In this document: piece by piece, positions 45,501 to 59,400 of the stretch
Layout of the letters: each line of letters opens with the position of its first letter
Numbering within the stretch: the first letter of the stretch is position 1
Assembly (NCBI GenBank): GCA_002633005.1
Contig: NMRA01000112.1
Coordinates: 690,659 to 754,658, forward strand
Length of the DNA stretch: 64,000 nt
From: Phoronis australis
Lineage: Eukaryota > Phoronida > Phoronidae
Direction: 5' to 3'
The notes under the pieces: model-generated
The model's database searches: none
The model's input: the letters and a program-made list of their open reading frames with translations, nothing else
What the model was told of the DNA's origin: nothing
Position numbers and translations under genes: made by a program

Positions 45501-47894
45501 TGAGCTCCACACCTTCATTGCAATAACGTGAACCTGTGCTTGATTTTGCTGCCCGGCACAATAACAGGCGAAGTTGTTTCCCTGCAGTTGCGCCACTCTT
45601 CGCCAGGAAAATGATCATTTATTAAGTTGGCATTCATTTTCAATTATTATTGAAAATACATTTTAAAACGAGACAAAAACTTACAATATATACCTCTGTT
45701 GCCTAAATATAAAACTTCCGCGATTGAAAACGCAAACGAGGGGGGAGGGATAGTGTAGTGAATTTTAGTCAATGAGCTGAGTTTCGGCGATGGGAAAACA
45801 CTGCAGTGTTAGGAGCATGACGCAGTATTTTTTAAGATCTTTGTCACACGAATTTCACCCGTTCAAGGCCCGGGCAGCTAATAAATGTGTTCATCTCGCG
45901 CCGCGGAGCACAGATGTCTGGGCAGGCCAAGCGATCGGGCTCCCCGGGTAGTAGCTTTTGCTGAGTGGAAATTATTCCTTTTCCTTTAGGCTCATTAATA
46001 CTTATATTATACTATTTGGCACCATTGTAAATTTCCTTTCTTTAGTTATTTTGCCACCAAATGGTATTCTGTCGTTCATTGTTGGCCACCAGCCGCCCGG
46101 CTGTAACGGAAGTTACGGGAGACGACCGGTTTCTGAGTTTCCTTGTCTAAGTTCATTTTCCATATTTTCGCAAGTTTAATCGTCAGGATAGCAATTTTAT
46201 TCAATTATTTTGCATGTTAGTTGTTATGTTTATACTGTTTGTTTACCACGATTAGCCTAGTCGCCATAGTCGGCCTTGTTATTCAATCGTTTGCACAGGA
46301 CTGTGACCAGTCCGAAATTATATGCAAGTGTCTGAAACTATGTGTATACGGCATTTATTTCATCTATTGCCATGAAACTGCCGGCGATCGTATGCCTCCG
46401 CCTTTCGCCAGTGCTGGTCTCGGTCCGCACCCGGTCATCGGTTGTAGATCCGAATCCGGCAAAACAATTTCTGTCAAAATGTATTTGCTACATTTTGTCA
46501 ACAGTTTCAATACAAATTGTCCCTATTTTGGTTTTATAAAGGTAAAGTCCGCTGTCGGTTATTTTATACCGCTTTGCAGGCTGGTAACAGACACTGCTCC
46601 AGTCGCACAACCGGCGTTCTTAAAAGCCTGGGTTCCTGAATAAATTATACTTCCGGTTTTGCGGTTAGTTCAAAGTGGTGGTGTGTTCTTCGGGATGGAA
46701 TCACGAGTGGCACGTTTATTTAAACTTTCTTCGACTGCGAATTATGTATTGGTTATGGGATAGGTACAGTTTGGTTCCTTATAACATTTTCTAACTATTT
46801 AATAAGGGTTAAAAACGTGTGCTACTGGGACTTTAAGTGACTTTGTGTGGATATACGAAAGTTATCAATAAAAAAATTTCGAGAAACCCATTGTAACATT
46901 TTTCAACGCTGTCTCATACTGGAGATCGATGACTGACTGATTCCTGCGAAAATTGTGTTGTCAGTGTGGAATGAGTGCTCGGCCTACATGTATTTGAATG
47001 GAGCATAAGGGAATTCACTGAATAACCGGGGACTTATGCCTGGACCATGAGTCAACTAGAATCTGACACCACAGATTCTATTTCTGGACAGAATCTTGGC
47101 TTTCACAAACACAGCCCATCTGGCACTCAGTTCAAACCCACAAGTCTCTGTTTAGTAACCTCACATCAGCTTCTAGTTTCGTTCCGGCCACACACGTGAA
47201 AACGGCGGCAAGTTTATGGTTCTGGCAAGGTCTGTAACTGACTTCATTAATTAGTAACATTTCACCTTGTTTGATTACTAAAACTTATAATGCATGTGGC
47301 TTTGTCTGTTATTGCGAAGAAAAAATTAGAGAAAAACTTTAGGTTTTGCATAATTTTCATGGTTCCATGACTGTTAAAAAACTTGCTCAATACCTAGTTT
47401 CATTTTTTTCACAAAACTCTGTTCCCACTTTTTGCGATAAGCCTTTGTTGATATTACACGTGACAAGTTAGAAAATCAATCTGTTGAATCATTAAAACTA
47501 TTCCCTGTTGGCCTAGTTAGTCACTTATATGTTTACCTGTTTAGTTAATTTCCTTTTTATGTAACTATTATATCCTAAATTAATTGAAAGTACAAGTTGA
47601 CTATTGATCAGACCGTGAGTAAATGACGTTTTCTTATTTTTCGCGTTTTGGTAACACTTTTGTTGTTTAGAATTTAAATATTTTTGTAACTGTCACATGT
47701 GCAAAATATTAATCATTTATGAATTAAATAAAAGTAATTACTGTTTTCTTCTGGTGTAATCACTCACCTGTAAGAGTTCGTCAAGGGATTTCTGATGACG
47801 TGAAATTTGTTCGGAATATGCTTTCGATGACAACACTTCTGAGCAAAATATCCACTGTATGCCCAGTTCCATAGCAAGAAACGATGATTGTTTA

Positions 47895-47998
47895 AAAACT
47901 ACGCGTTGATTAAGCAAAAGTATGTTTTGATAAATCAAAACTACACGTTGATTAACAAAATCATGCGTTGATAAAGCAAATCTATGCGTTGATCAACT
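47895..47998. repeat. ~25-bp tandem repeat, 4 copies
   Basis: The unit is close to actacgcgttgattaagcaaa; copies vary at several positions (acacgttgattaacaaaatc, atgcgttgataaagcaaatc, atgcgttgatcaac). Confidence 0.8.
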
Positions 47999-48526
47999 TA
48001 AAGCAGATTTCAACGCGCAGAGAAGTCTGATGTATTCGTTTAAAAACCCGTTGGCACTTTATAGAAACGACACCGGAACAAACGAATGTAAACAGCTACC
48101 CATCGAAATCTGAATTCCATTCCTGGAGTTCCATGGTACAGATTATATATATTCATATCTCTTGTAGCATTTGTCAGAGTCAGAAGACCTTTGGCTAGAT
48201 TCTCATGTTAACTAGGAAGCCTGATATATTTCTTGGTACTTTCAAGATTATTAAACGTCACTGATAGTAATTTTAGAATTTCCCAGTCAATGCTAATTTC
48301 TCCCAAACGTGTGCACAACAGTCAAAATACGGCAGGTATGTGCAAATTTTATTAAGAATAACGCCATTTTTTTGCCAGAGATCATTTTGAGGTAATTTTT
48401 GGATTCTGATCGGGACAAACCCGCTTCGAAGTCCATAACTCTCCTTTTTGCAAATATAAATCATATGATAATCTCCCAGCGGCCTTTTATGTACAAAGAA
48501 TAAAACGAAAACGGATAAAGGATGTC

Positions 48527-48722
48527 ACGCTCAAAGGCAAACGGTGAACCGGTTCCCTATATTAATATTGAGGGCCAGTCCAAAGGCGATCAAATAGCGA
48601 AACCCACTATATTAATATTCGATCCGTACAAGAACGTGACCACAACTGGTCCTCTATACTATGTATGGCCCCACCCGAAGGCAACCAAAGAGCAGGTCCA
48701 ATATATTAACACAGAGGCCCGG
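48527..48722. repeat. Degenerate ~55-65-bp tandem repeat, 3-4 copies
   Basis: Each copy carries aaaggc(a/g)a-caaa-, then a gaaccggttccc-like block, then tatattaatattgaggcc. The copies are spaced by roughly 60 bp and the third is the most diverged. Confidence 0.6.
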
Positions 48723-49624
48723 AATTGAATTTCATGCCTATGTCAAATTAATAAAAATAAGTTTTTTAAAGTAATAACAGATAAACATGAAGTACCGTTC
48801 AGGGTCGCCACAGTTGACGGACACATTTCGAAATTAACAGGAATAAGTAAAAGCAAATTTCAGGAACTTGGTAGATATAGAGGGAGAAATCAGAAAAAAT
48901 GCCACTAGGACAAGTTACTGTAGTAGGAGTCTTACGAAAATCAATGTCAGCTATACTTTTCTCTGCAGTTCTATGACACCTAGAATTTGTGGTGTAGGTG
49001 CCCCTGCACTTGTCTGAGTTACTCGTCCCCTGCAAGCAACAACATTTATGGATTCTTGAACGTTCAGAGCACACTGGAGAATGATACCGTTGCCAAACAG
49101 CTTCGTAATCTCTAACGCCAGAATAGCGCTGAGTTTACTAACTACAACACACTAACCTTAACAGTTTCGGCTCCTGTCAGCAGCCATGTTGCGAAGTTAA
49201 TGGATGCTAGGAGGCGTGACGATCAGGCTATTCCAAATTCTGGACAACTTATACCCTCCATCGGCCCTGTTCATGAGCGATCCACTTTTTTGTGACCCAG
49301 ACTGACTCTCTTATGCGTTTAGATCTTTGTTACTTTCAGACTCAGCAGGACGTGCATCATACCAGTTGATTAAAACGAACTTGAGAGAATGATCAGTCAC
49401 TGCAGATTTGTTAATAATACTCTGAGAACATTCCCTCTTTGAGCTTATGACCCTAGGCGCTGAGATAGATGCCATGTTGTGAACACACGTCGTGCAGATC
49501 CCCAAAGACCTTTTACATACGGGAGGACGACATTACCTTTTCTTTCGTCTTCCGGTTGACGATATGGCATAGACACTGCCATGAAGCCGCTTGGGCATCT
49601 TATTTCATCCTAAAGACAGAATAA

Positions 49625-49783
49625 ATGCCAGTGTGCCACATTCTTTGCCTTAACTGTGAGTTTGTATACATCAGTGAAACTGACAGAGAGCTGTTTGTCA
49701 GACTCGATGATCACAGGAAGGAGGTGGATGAGTTACATCAACGTAGAGTCACACGTACCCTCAACGGGATCGAATCATTATAA
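49625..49783 (+). mobile_element. GIY-YIG endonuclease scrap of a Penelope-like element
   Basis: The frame reads CLNCEFVYISETDRELFVRL then DDHRKEVDELHQ. The core VYIxETxRxLxxRLxxHRxxV matches the endonuclease domain of Penelope-like retroelements, with the GIY-YIG Gly changed to Ser. No RT is visible next to it. An isolated, dead fragment. Confidence 0.7.
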
Positions 49784-51577
49784 AGAACAGAGGTAGACTT
49801 CCAAGACAATTGATTGTAAACGTTAAGGACGAAATATAATGTCCGCAACAAAAAAGCAGAATGTTTCTTAGCAGGCGTGCACAATTTCCCCTTGACAGTG
49901 CGTCCTTAACTCTATTTTTTAAGAACTCGCGAGTCCTATGCTTCGATACATCCGGGCACGTCATGGATACGATGTTAACGCGAAGTTATCATTTCCGTAA
50001 TCGCAGGTAAACGTTACTAGGGAGTCTTACGGGACAGTTAGATTCGACACCTCTATGCCTTATATCGCCACAATATTACTGGTCGGCACCAACTGCACCC
50101 CCGGAAGACACAAAATTTCAGTGCCCACACTTGCCTGACAACGTCCCTAGTAACCATCGTGAATATCGTGCATTGTTTTCACGTTCCTCATTATGGGTTT
50201 TGTAAGACATACCTCATTACTTAAACGCCCTCTTAACAAGAAGCCTAACGAGGTAAGACTGAGGTTAATCTAATGGACATGTTCTAATTGCGCAATGTCA
50301 CCCAGACACCTCAAGCGTCCTTTGTTTTAGAACGTTTTCCTATTTTAAACATATCGAACTTGTATAATGACATTACTGTTAAAGCATGTTTATTCATTCA
50401 GCACTTAGTGAATTTATACCCAGGCTTCACTAAAGGCGCAAGATTGTTAAACTTGATGTTTTATGCGTTTTTTACCTATTCGCACTTCTTTTCAATTAAT
50501 TAAGTAATCTTAAATTAGAAGTAGGTCAACATCTACTCTATTCCGTTGATTCAACTTTCACTCACGGGTTGTTTTAAAAAATTGCTCCTTGATTTTACTC
50601 TGGTGTTTCAAAAATAGGCATATGGGGTTCACAGGACTCTTCACCGTTGTTCATATGTCGTTGGTGACGTCTTAAGCGAAGCGCTTTAGGGAAAAATATT
50701 TGAAAATATTACTACGCTCATCCGATCTTGAATTAGTACAGAATGATCATCTCACAGGCAACGCGTACAAGCGCCATTTTGAAATCCGCAGTTTTAAAAT
50801 AAGAAATTGATGTAATAATTTTATTTTTATACCTTTTCCTTCCACCAAGTCGGGAAGAAAAACAAAATAACAGTCATTAGAGAAAAACGAAAAAACTGCG
50901 CTTGCACGCGTAGAGTAATAACGGTAAGTACGCAGAACTATAACCAAACCTTTTGAGGTGCAGTCGTGGGCACACTTCAAAGCTTTGGGTTGTTTTAGTT
51001 AAATTTAATAAAATTTACGAAAATACACAAAGATGACATTTTTTAAATATTGTAATGTAAAAAAATTTTACTTCAATGAAGGGGTATGATTATTGATTTA
51101 ACATTAGTTACTATGTGCGACAATTAGGAGCGAAAATTAATGAAAATATGCCACTTAGGTATACGTGGTAATGTAAATTTCCTTCATATGTCATTTTGTA
51201 TATTACTAGTAGGCATAGCAACAGAGTTAGGGCTTGTTCACTTCAACCTTACGCAATTCACTAATCTCGAGCAAATTCCCTTTGTCCATGCATGCGTCAT
51301 GCACTCTCTAAAATTATGAAAATGTATATTTATGTTTCTATGTAACACCTAATCGTTGAAATGAGTCGTTCGAATATCAGTAAGCGTAGAAAAAATGAAT
51401 AAACAAATTACCTAATGAGGCAAAATGGGGTACTTAGTTTTGTGCGAATACAGAAAAGCAACAACAGAGTCGATTAAATTTGCTTTTAGGATACGCATAA
51501 AACAAATGATAAAAGAAAACTTAATTTTAATGATGCTAAACATGCAGGTCGTTTGCTCATCGCTGTTTTCGGCCTCC

Positions 51578-51717
51578 CGTTCAGTAACGCTAGGACCTCG
51601 CTAAAAAGCAAGACTTCGCGAGATTACGTGAGATATTGTCTTGTATTTCAAATGAGAACATGTGACTCTGGCTAGATTTTAGCTAGGTGCTAGCGTAGGT
51701 CCTAGCGTTACTGAACG
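51578..51717. mobile_element. 140-bp MITE with perfect 21-bp TIRs
   Basis: The sequence cgttcagtaacgctaggacc (51578 on) is repeated exactly, inverted, at 51697-51717. Only about 100 bp lies between. Too short to code; typical foldback MITE structure. Recent or well conserved, because the arms are identical. Confidence 0.82.
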
Positions 51718-52369
51718 CACGCCTGATCGCCTTCTAACGGGTTAGTGAATTTCAATATCTTGGCGCGGCTATTTCCGTCGGCTATTACAGCCGCTTTATA
51801 ATTCGACCGTTGGCAGCTAAACAGGGGCGAGTGGGTAACATGTCACTGTTTCAAAGTGGCAAACGCTAGAAATACATGGTTTGAATGAAGTTGGGGTCTG
51901 CTTCGCTCTGGTTTCTTGTTTGTCGTTTAGTCTGCAAACAGTTTTTATTTTGTCCAACTGAGTTTGCTGACCTATATATAGTGTTGGATTTAGCCCGTCG
52001 TCCAGTGCGTTTAAGTTTTAGAGGTGTTGGCAGTTTGTATAGCCCATAATTATTCGTATTTCGTGCTCTACTATTTGATCAAATGATTCCTTGTCCAAAC
52101 TTATGTTATCACAGGACTAACGAAATGATGAACTTGTTTTCGAATAACGAATAAAACGAAACGACAATGAAGACATGTAGCCTAGTACTTGACTCGCTCT
52201 TTCTTAATTACTTCTGCTGGGCCAATAAAAGTATCAATAACTGTGTCAAATGAAACAAAACAACCGCGGGGGTACATTATTAACACAACGAAACAGGAAA
52301 CGCTGTAGATTTAAGCAATGCAATATAGACTGGTTTGTTTTCTTTTTACTAACCATCGCAAAACAAATT

Positions 52370-52660
52370 TTGATTTGGACCTTTTACCCCTATGAATCTG
52401 GACTCAAATTATTCCTTAGTCAAACTGAAAGTAGCTTCGGGCTACGAAAGAAATGAGTGATGGTTATTGCTCGGGAGAAGGCTCTACAAGTTGGTTTGTC
52501 ACGGCGTGTCATTTTATGCGCAGAGCAATGTGCTAACTGTCAGTCAGTTCTTTGCAAACCCAGGAATCCGAAGATTTTCATCCGAGCTGAAGTAGGTTGA
52601 GACCGGTAAAGCGTCTTAGTCAAACAGTCGCTTCTTGGACGAAACGCGGGTCAATAACCG
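52370..52660 (+). repeat. Dispersed repeat family, copy C
   Basis: Contains ctcaaattattccttagtc, ggctctacaagttggtttgt, gttctttgcaaacccaggaa, aggttgagacc and cttcttggacgaaac in the same order as copies A and B. It lies just downstream of SORD. Confidence 0.55.
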
Positions 52661-53266
52661 ATTTAACTGAAACGCATTGGATTTAAAAACATTACCACGA
52701 TTACCCGATCCCGCTAAATCGTTGCCAATTGAGCTCGCCACTCAAGTCATAGGCAATGCGTACCTAGGTCATTTTGGAATTCGAAAGATTACGAAAGGCC
52801 AATCCCAATAAACTGTCAAACGTTTCCTTGAGTTGTTGAAGGTCAGGATGCTGTTGCTGGTCAAGGCAACTGAGACTTCACGGCAAGTAATATTCTTAGA
52901 TTGATTCACTAGAATAAGTGGCGTTAATTATTTTTGTTTTCGGTAACTACATGTAAACCATTCCTCATACTGGGGGAAATGCAGTTAAACAGAAACCTGA
53001 AGAATAACACATTTGCCGTTTCGAAGAACACACGTTCAAAAATCCTGGACAACAGCAAACCATGATTAGTTGACCACAAAGATCCAAAGCGAGGTACACT
53101 GTAGCTAATCAGAAAACAGCAGTGAAAGGAGATTATGAAATATAACGAAAATAGGTCAAAGATTTATGTCACACAAAGAGTCGTCTGTACGACGAGTGAT
53201 AACACGTTGTATTAAACTTCTAAGAACAAGTCAACACAAATGCATAACTTGTATTGACAACATTTT

Positions 53267-53420
53267 CTATTCTCTAAAGCAATGAACAATTGGCTTTCCA
53301 TTGACTCCTTTCAAAATGGATTCCAATGCCTCTGGCGCCCTCTCAAGTGGAAATCGTTCCCCAATAACTGGCTTCACGTCAAGTTGGCCGGATGCCATCA
53401 TTTTAATAGTACGTTTATAC
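53267..53420 (-). CDS. SORD: SORD exon 8 and stop
   Basis: YKRTIKMMASGQLDVKPVIG then ERFPLERAPEALESILKGVN and a short tail ending in TAG. Matches the C-terminal [25 protein letters not shown] segment of human SORD. Acceptor tatttttcag. Confidence 0.95.
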
Positions 53421-56400
53421 CTGAAAAATATCGTCATTGTCTGTGACGTGAGTAAAATATTATGGTTAGTGGACAACTCTTGTATTTTGATGAGAGTGGA
53501 CACAATTCCGAATTAATACCCCCATGAATTGGGAATTATAATAGCCCACATCAAATAGAGTTAATATCCCAAAAACATAATTATAGAAAGTATCACACAG
53601 GACGATCGACTCTTATTGGTCGGAAGGTGCAGGAGGGCCGGGGGGAACTTCGGAATTACATGTACGTCCACTCTGACCCACCGTACGCAAGTTTCGAACA
53701 CTAATTAGTAATCTTTAGCATATGTGTACTTGGCAAGTTGCAGAGCATAGCCATCCAAAGGACATCTGACGATGGTCATACTTAGCGTAAGTGTATAGTT
53801 ACAAAACGATTTGTTTGTATCTATGCCTACATGAACACTACCTACAGTAATGGCGTTTACATGGACAATTTAATTGCTATTTCGACCACACTTTTCGTGG
53901 ACATAAAAATATCTATTAAAATGACAACTTCGTCTCTCACGTTGTCGGCTTTCCTGCTGCAAAACGCATTTGAGATTAATGTTGGATGAAACAGATTTCT
54001 TGAAACTTGCAGCTTTGACCTGAGTTATAAATCAACACAATCAGTTGTCTTTGTGCGAGCTTTAGACTGCGACCGCGGCGGTTCCAGTTTCGATTCCGGG
54101 ATTTCGCCGGAAATGCCCCTTTAAAAAGAGGACGATTTTATTTAGCAAATTCCGAGACCATAGACTGTGGTGAGATAATTGCGTTAGTCCACTAATCACT
54201 AAAAGTCAGCATGCACGAATCGTATCGGATACGATTTTTCCTTGCATACCTGTATAATGTCGCTGTTTCGCAACTAGAAATGGTGTTCTTGTGCTGAATT
54301 AGTCATCACACGAATAATCGTTGCCGATAGAATTCTCAAAAATCGCGATTCCCAACCGAAGAAAATCTTTACGTGCGCGATGTACTTAGAATATATAATA
54401 TAATCGGTGATAATAAAACAGAATTAAAATACGGAAAATAGAACAAAATTTCACGAAGTTGTCTCGGACAACATTTCCATAGTTGTTCGTTTTTTCATCA
54501 AAATACCTCATATTTTTGCTTTATTAGTGTGTTTAACTTTTAGTTTTATTTTCTAAAAATCTGTGACGCCGGTGACTCACGAATTTCTGGACTGTTAAAC
54601 CACGTATCGCGCAATTTCAGTGTTCAGGCGTGTGTCTAACAGTGCAGTACTTCGGTAATAGTTCTAGCCCCCAAGACACCTGGGTTTACTGGCAGATGTA
54701 ATTAGCAGGTAATCGGACATAGCGGATTTGGGCATTGAAGAAAGTGAGGTTCGCCAGATTATGCCAACTTGCCGAAGATTTCAATCAGTAAGTTAATCAA
54801 AGACTGGAAACTACAGGATTTTCAAAAACAGTATTAAGTTGACGCTTGGAAGCAATCAACATTAGGAAGATGACACCGGGAGGGGAATGTGAACCCATGC
54901 GGCTGTCTACTCAAGCAATTTCGACATTTCTGGCAATGTTCTAACTAACTCCTCTCGCACGGCAGCCCAGCACTCCGTTTCGTTCCAAATGCTCTAGTGT
55001 ACTTTGGCACTTCACAACTTTTTCTCACATATAATCGAGAAATTAGCCATTGACTTTATTTTTTCTTGTTCACGCCGCCTTTGATGAGCTGATAACTTAA
55101 TACAAAAATAGGCCCCAAAATGCCTTTTTCAGCCGTAAAACTGTCTCTCTTTAATAGAGGCAATGGGGGTACCAAACACAATTGCAACGAAACTCATTTG
55201 TAAATCCTATGAATTACTAAATAAAATACAAAATAACGATTAAATGTCTTATTTTTAATCGTAATTATAGTATACATGTAGCAATAGACTTTCTGGCTAT
55301 TATATAATCAACAACTAATGAATTTGAATTGCATTGTCATGAGTTATTAAAAATGCACTCATGAAATGAATGCGCTAATTTCAAAACATCACCGATTTCA
55401 TCTATAAGTTTGAACAATGCAACTACCCGTTTAGGTGAGCTTAAGTTTGATATACTTACGCTTGTCCGTACTTGAAGACGGGCTTGATGTCTATTTCTCT
55501 AACGGCGGCCTTTACCAAAGGTAGTTTGCATTCAGCTGGGGCAAGACCCGCCAAGGCAAGAATGCCACCTGGTTTGGTTGCCTACCAAAATTGCATAGTC
55601 GGTGATAACTATGTAACTGAATCGCAGTCGTCCAAATGTGAACAGTCAATGAATTCACATCATTTGATTTATTGTATATGGTTATAATTGTATATGACAC
55701 GTTTACTCAGAAAATTATTTTTTATCATGAATCATATTTTGAAAAAAATCAAAAAAGACATTTTTCTATAGAGAAAGAGTTGCTATACCATTATCGACAC
55801 ATTTTGAACGTCTGAAAACCAACATATTGACTGTTGACCAGGTGAAAGTCAAAAATTGTTTCATTATAAGATTACTTTGGCTAATTAATTTATGGAAGGG
55901 GGAAATCTTTTGGATACAGGTTTATAACTCCGTGATCAGTCTAAGTCCGACAACAGCTTGGGTTATCACTTATTCTACATAAAACATATTGTGACTTCAA
56001 ATTGAAGCCAATTTTTGACTTATTTGATTCAATAAAGACGAGTTCAACAAAGGAGTAAAAGTGCTGCCGTTAAACGTTTTTTTTCTATTCACTCTCTTCC
56101 AACTTGTCACACTGGAGACAATTGGGAAAAAATAAACACGGAAAAATATTACCATTGCAATTTAATCGACATTCTAGCATTTGAATTTTCAAAATCAATA
56201 CTCAAAACAATAAGTGTTACAACACGACATTACCAGTAAACCAAGTCTGATTCCACCCTCGCTGCCGCTACAGTCAATAGTGCATTCTGGGTAATCACCC
56301 AACAATTCGCGGACCTGCTCGGCAAAATCTTCCTCGCTCTTGTTCTTTTGGATTTCCACGCCGTGGGTCGCGCCCACTGTTTTCGCGAACTCTACTCGGC

Positions 56401-59400
56401 TTGCTACAATATCTGAAATATTTGCAAGACATGGAGATGATTGCACTCCATCTCAAGCACATTTAAATCCGCTCATGTTAAAAATGCCATGGTGTTGACG
56501 GGCTAGTACTTTTAGTCATGCTTGAAGAAGAGGCAGCCATTGCAAGAATTTCTTCATTTTGAATCACTAGAATTCCTATTGTCCAAAAATCGAAAAACAC
56601 ACACCTGCAGCGACAATAACGGTTGCGCCAAAAGCTTTGGCAGCCAACACAGTCAGACATCCTATGGCGCCTGCTCCGATAACCAATACCGATTTGCCGG
56701 GCTTCACTTCGGCTCTGTCACAGGCATAGACGCAGACAACCGCTGGCTCGATGAGAGCGCCCTCTTCGAATCCAAGATTATCAGGCAGGCTGAAAATTTA
56801 TCATACACATGTGTAAAAGGTTCCCAAAGGGCTATGATTTTTGTACGAGGCGCTTATTACGGGTTGAATGTCATTAATTCTAAAGTATTTATTAGTTTAA
56901 CGAGTGAGTTCCCGGTAAACTCTAGATGATGTCCAAAATTATCATACGGACAAGATTATTTATGAGCTGTACGTCAAACGAAGACAATGCAAATATCACA
57001 CGCATTAGTAATCATAATATCCGTAGACAAGACTTTAATGACAGGTGTTCGCAACACTGTCAACGCCATATGAATTACAAAACATCATCTCAAGTTTGTG
57101 TATTTCTGATCTCCCTGCTGACGGGTAGACGGGGAACTGCTTGACAACTAAATTCAGTGTGCATTTTTAAGGAATTCATCGAACATTATTTAACAAAAAA
57201 TTCTTGTTTAAGTCTTTTCAAATCAAGGGTGGGCATTTTTTCTTTTATTACACAAACAGTGCGTGCGCGCTATTGCAAGAACTCAGCAGCTCACCTGAAG
57301 TAACTTATCGAGCGTGGTCAGAAATACCAGAGCACACAAAGAAACGTCAAGGGCTCCCAGGGGCTATACGGTTACCCCAGATTACGAACTACATGTATTG
57401 AACGTGGGCTGAGCAAACATGGTGGATATAAGTTGTCATGCAAACTCGCGCGCTCTGGATATTAGCAACATTTTGTATGGATCGCCTGCGCCCCTGTCTA
57501 CGTCACTGGCTAAAGGAAAGTTCACTTCTAAATCACCGGTGCAGGAACTCCTGGGGCTGGGTGCAGTATCGGGCGTAATGGCCGCATCCGTCTGTCTTTG
57601 TTAGCACAGTATCTGGGCACAGCTGAAGCTTGCCATTACGACAGTAGTCACACTTGAGACAGGCTATGCTTGGCTCCAGAGCAACCCGATCACCTGTCAG
57701 AGTATAGGTCTATTTGTACGCGTGCGTAATACCTGAACACGTGAGTGAACGCTGAAGGAGTTCAGATACAGTGAACACCTTTGCACGGTCAGAAGAGTTG
57801 AGAGCGTTAATATAATACTAACGATGATTTTACAGATGATAACAATGATGGCGACAACGAGGACAATGCTAATCAATGTTGCACGACGATGTTGATTAAG
57901 CAAGTTAGCAGTGATGAATAAACACTCTAAATACAAGTGTTCACCTAATTGTTTTTGACATTTACCTATTTTATACTCAGTCACCCCGTGACCAAGTTTG
58001 GAGATCACGCCACTTGTCTCATGTCCCAAAATTCTTGGCTCCAATATCGGGTTGTCTGGAGTGCAGACGTAACCTCGTTTCCAATAGTGTACGTCTGTTC
58101 CACATACCCCTACGCTGTGGATCTTCACTTGAACTTCTGCAACCAAGCGAAGTAAGACGGGATCGACATCTTTGCACAAACTATTATGAAACAACGGAAC
58201 GTCATGAAGTAGTATTTAAACTTCATAATAAAGCACATGATAGATTTAATACTGAGTAATTCCCGATGAACGGAAAATTCTTCTCAGACTGAAGAGCGTG
58301 TACAGAGGAGGATTTTCAAAAACGTTTTTTCAAAAATGTTCAACAGTTTTGCCACTTGCCTTGTGTCAACAAGAAAATTGACAACATTTTAACAATGTGT
58401 TGGAAACGAATTTATTGGTGAAACATGAGCGGGAGAAGACTTTTTTTGAGGGAAAATAGATGACATGGAGAGGATAGCTCTACGGCGACTTTGTTTCTTG
58501 TTGTGGAGAGACGGCAATCGTGGCTATTTAGTGGGAGAAGGAGAGATGTGGAAAGGAAAATGATAAAAGCAATGGATAGGTCTTACATATAGATTCACAT
58601 TGAGGGAACAACATGGGAAATATCATTGGTTGTTGAGGGAGTTACGTGTAAGATACGAGTCACCTTGAAAAGATCCCATAATTTCAGGTCGATCACAAGG
58701 TTATTCCGATAATGGTGGCAGAATGTTGAACAAAAACGGATTTTGTATGTTCACAGTAATTTTTACAATATGGTTTTGCAATTTCAAAAACTTGTAAGAA
58801 AAGTAATCTAACAATTCCTTTCCACTGTTTTCCCTAAATGTTATATAGCAGTATGTTGGAAATATTATTTCCTCTGTGTAAATTGGACAGCATTTCTACA
58901 ACGCGGTGTTGCGACAAAAGGGATGTTGGAGAAATATATAAACATGTCACCAATGTAAAAATACCTTAAGGGCACCGCCACGAAGGTAGTCGCGCCAAAG
59001 AAACGCTGAACAATTTTTTAAATGTAGCTTTAAGGTTATGTAGGACCTTATTGATAGGTCCTCACATTAAGCTGTAAAACTATAGATTTTCACTCAGTGA
59101 AAGTATATATTTTTTAAAGTAGAACTGTTTAACAACATTTTACTAATTGGGTCACGTCTTTGAATAAAATTTAGCAAAAAAGATACATGGATTGCAAAAC
59201 AACGGTATCAATGACATGATTTGGTTATATTTAAATATTCAAGGTGAGATCTCAAAAACTCTGCTACAGTTTTCTAAAATATCACTCGTTTTTGTGTTGT
59301 GCATCTTGAGTGCCCCATCTTAACAACAATGTTTTGGACACAGGCGCTTGAGTTTATCTGTACCTCTATCACGACTGACGACATTCATTACTAACAAAAC

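Larger units (their letters stand above)
42561..49600. other. Intergenic region, no gene recognised
   Basis: AT-rich, with the tandem repeats at 47.9 and 48.5 kb. Open frames at 45049-45381 (-) and 46221-46643 (+) lack recognisable domains. Nothing supports a functional gene. Confidence 0.45.
49784..53266. other. Intergenic region between the endonuclease scrap and the SORD 3' end
   Basis: Contains the 140-bp MITE (51578-51717) and dispersed repeat copy C (52370-52660). No gene is recognised. Confidence 0.45.

Noticed and set aside
45720-46900. Possible solo LTR (TGTAGTG ... TTGTAACA)
   Set aside because: No target-site duplication, no second copy in the window and no primer-binding site could be shown.
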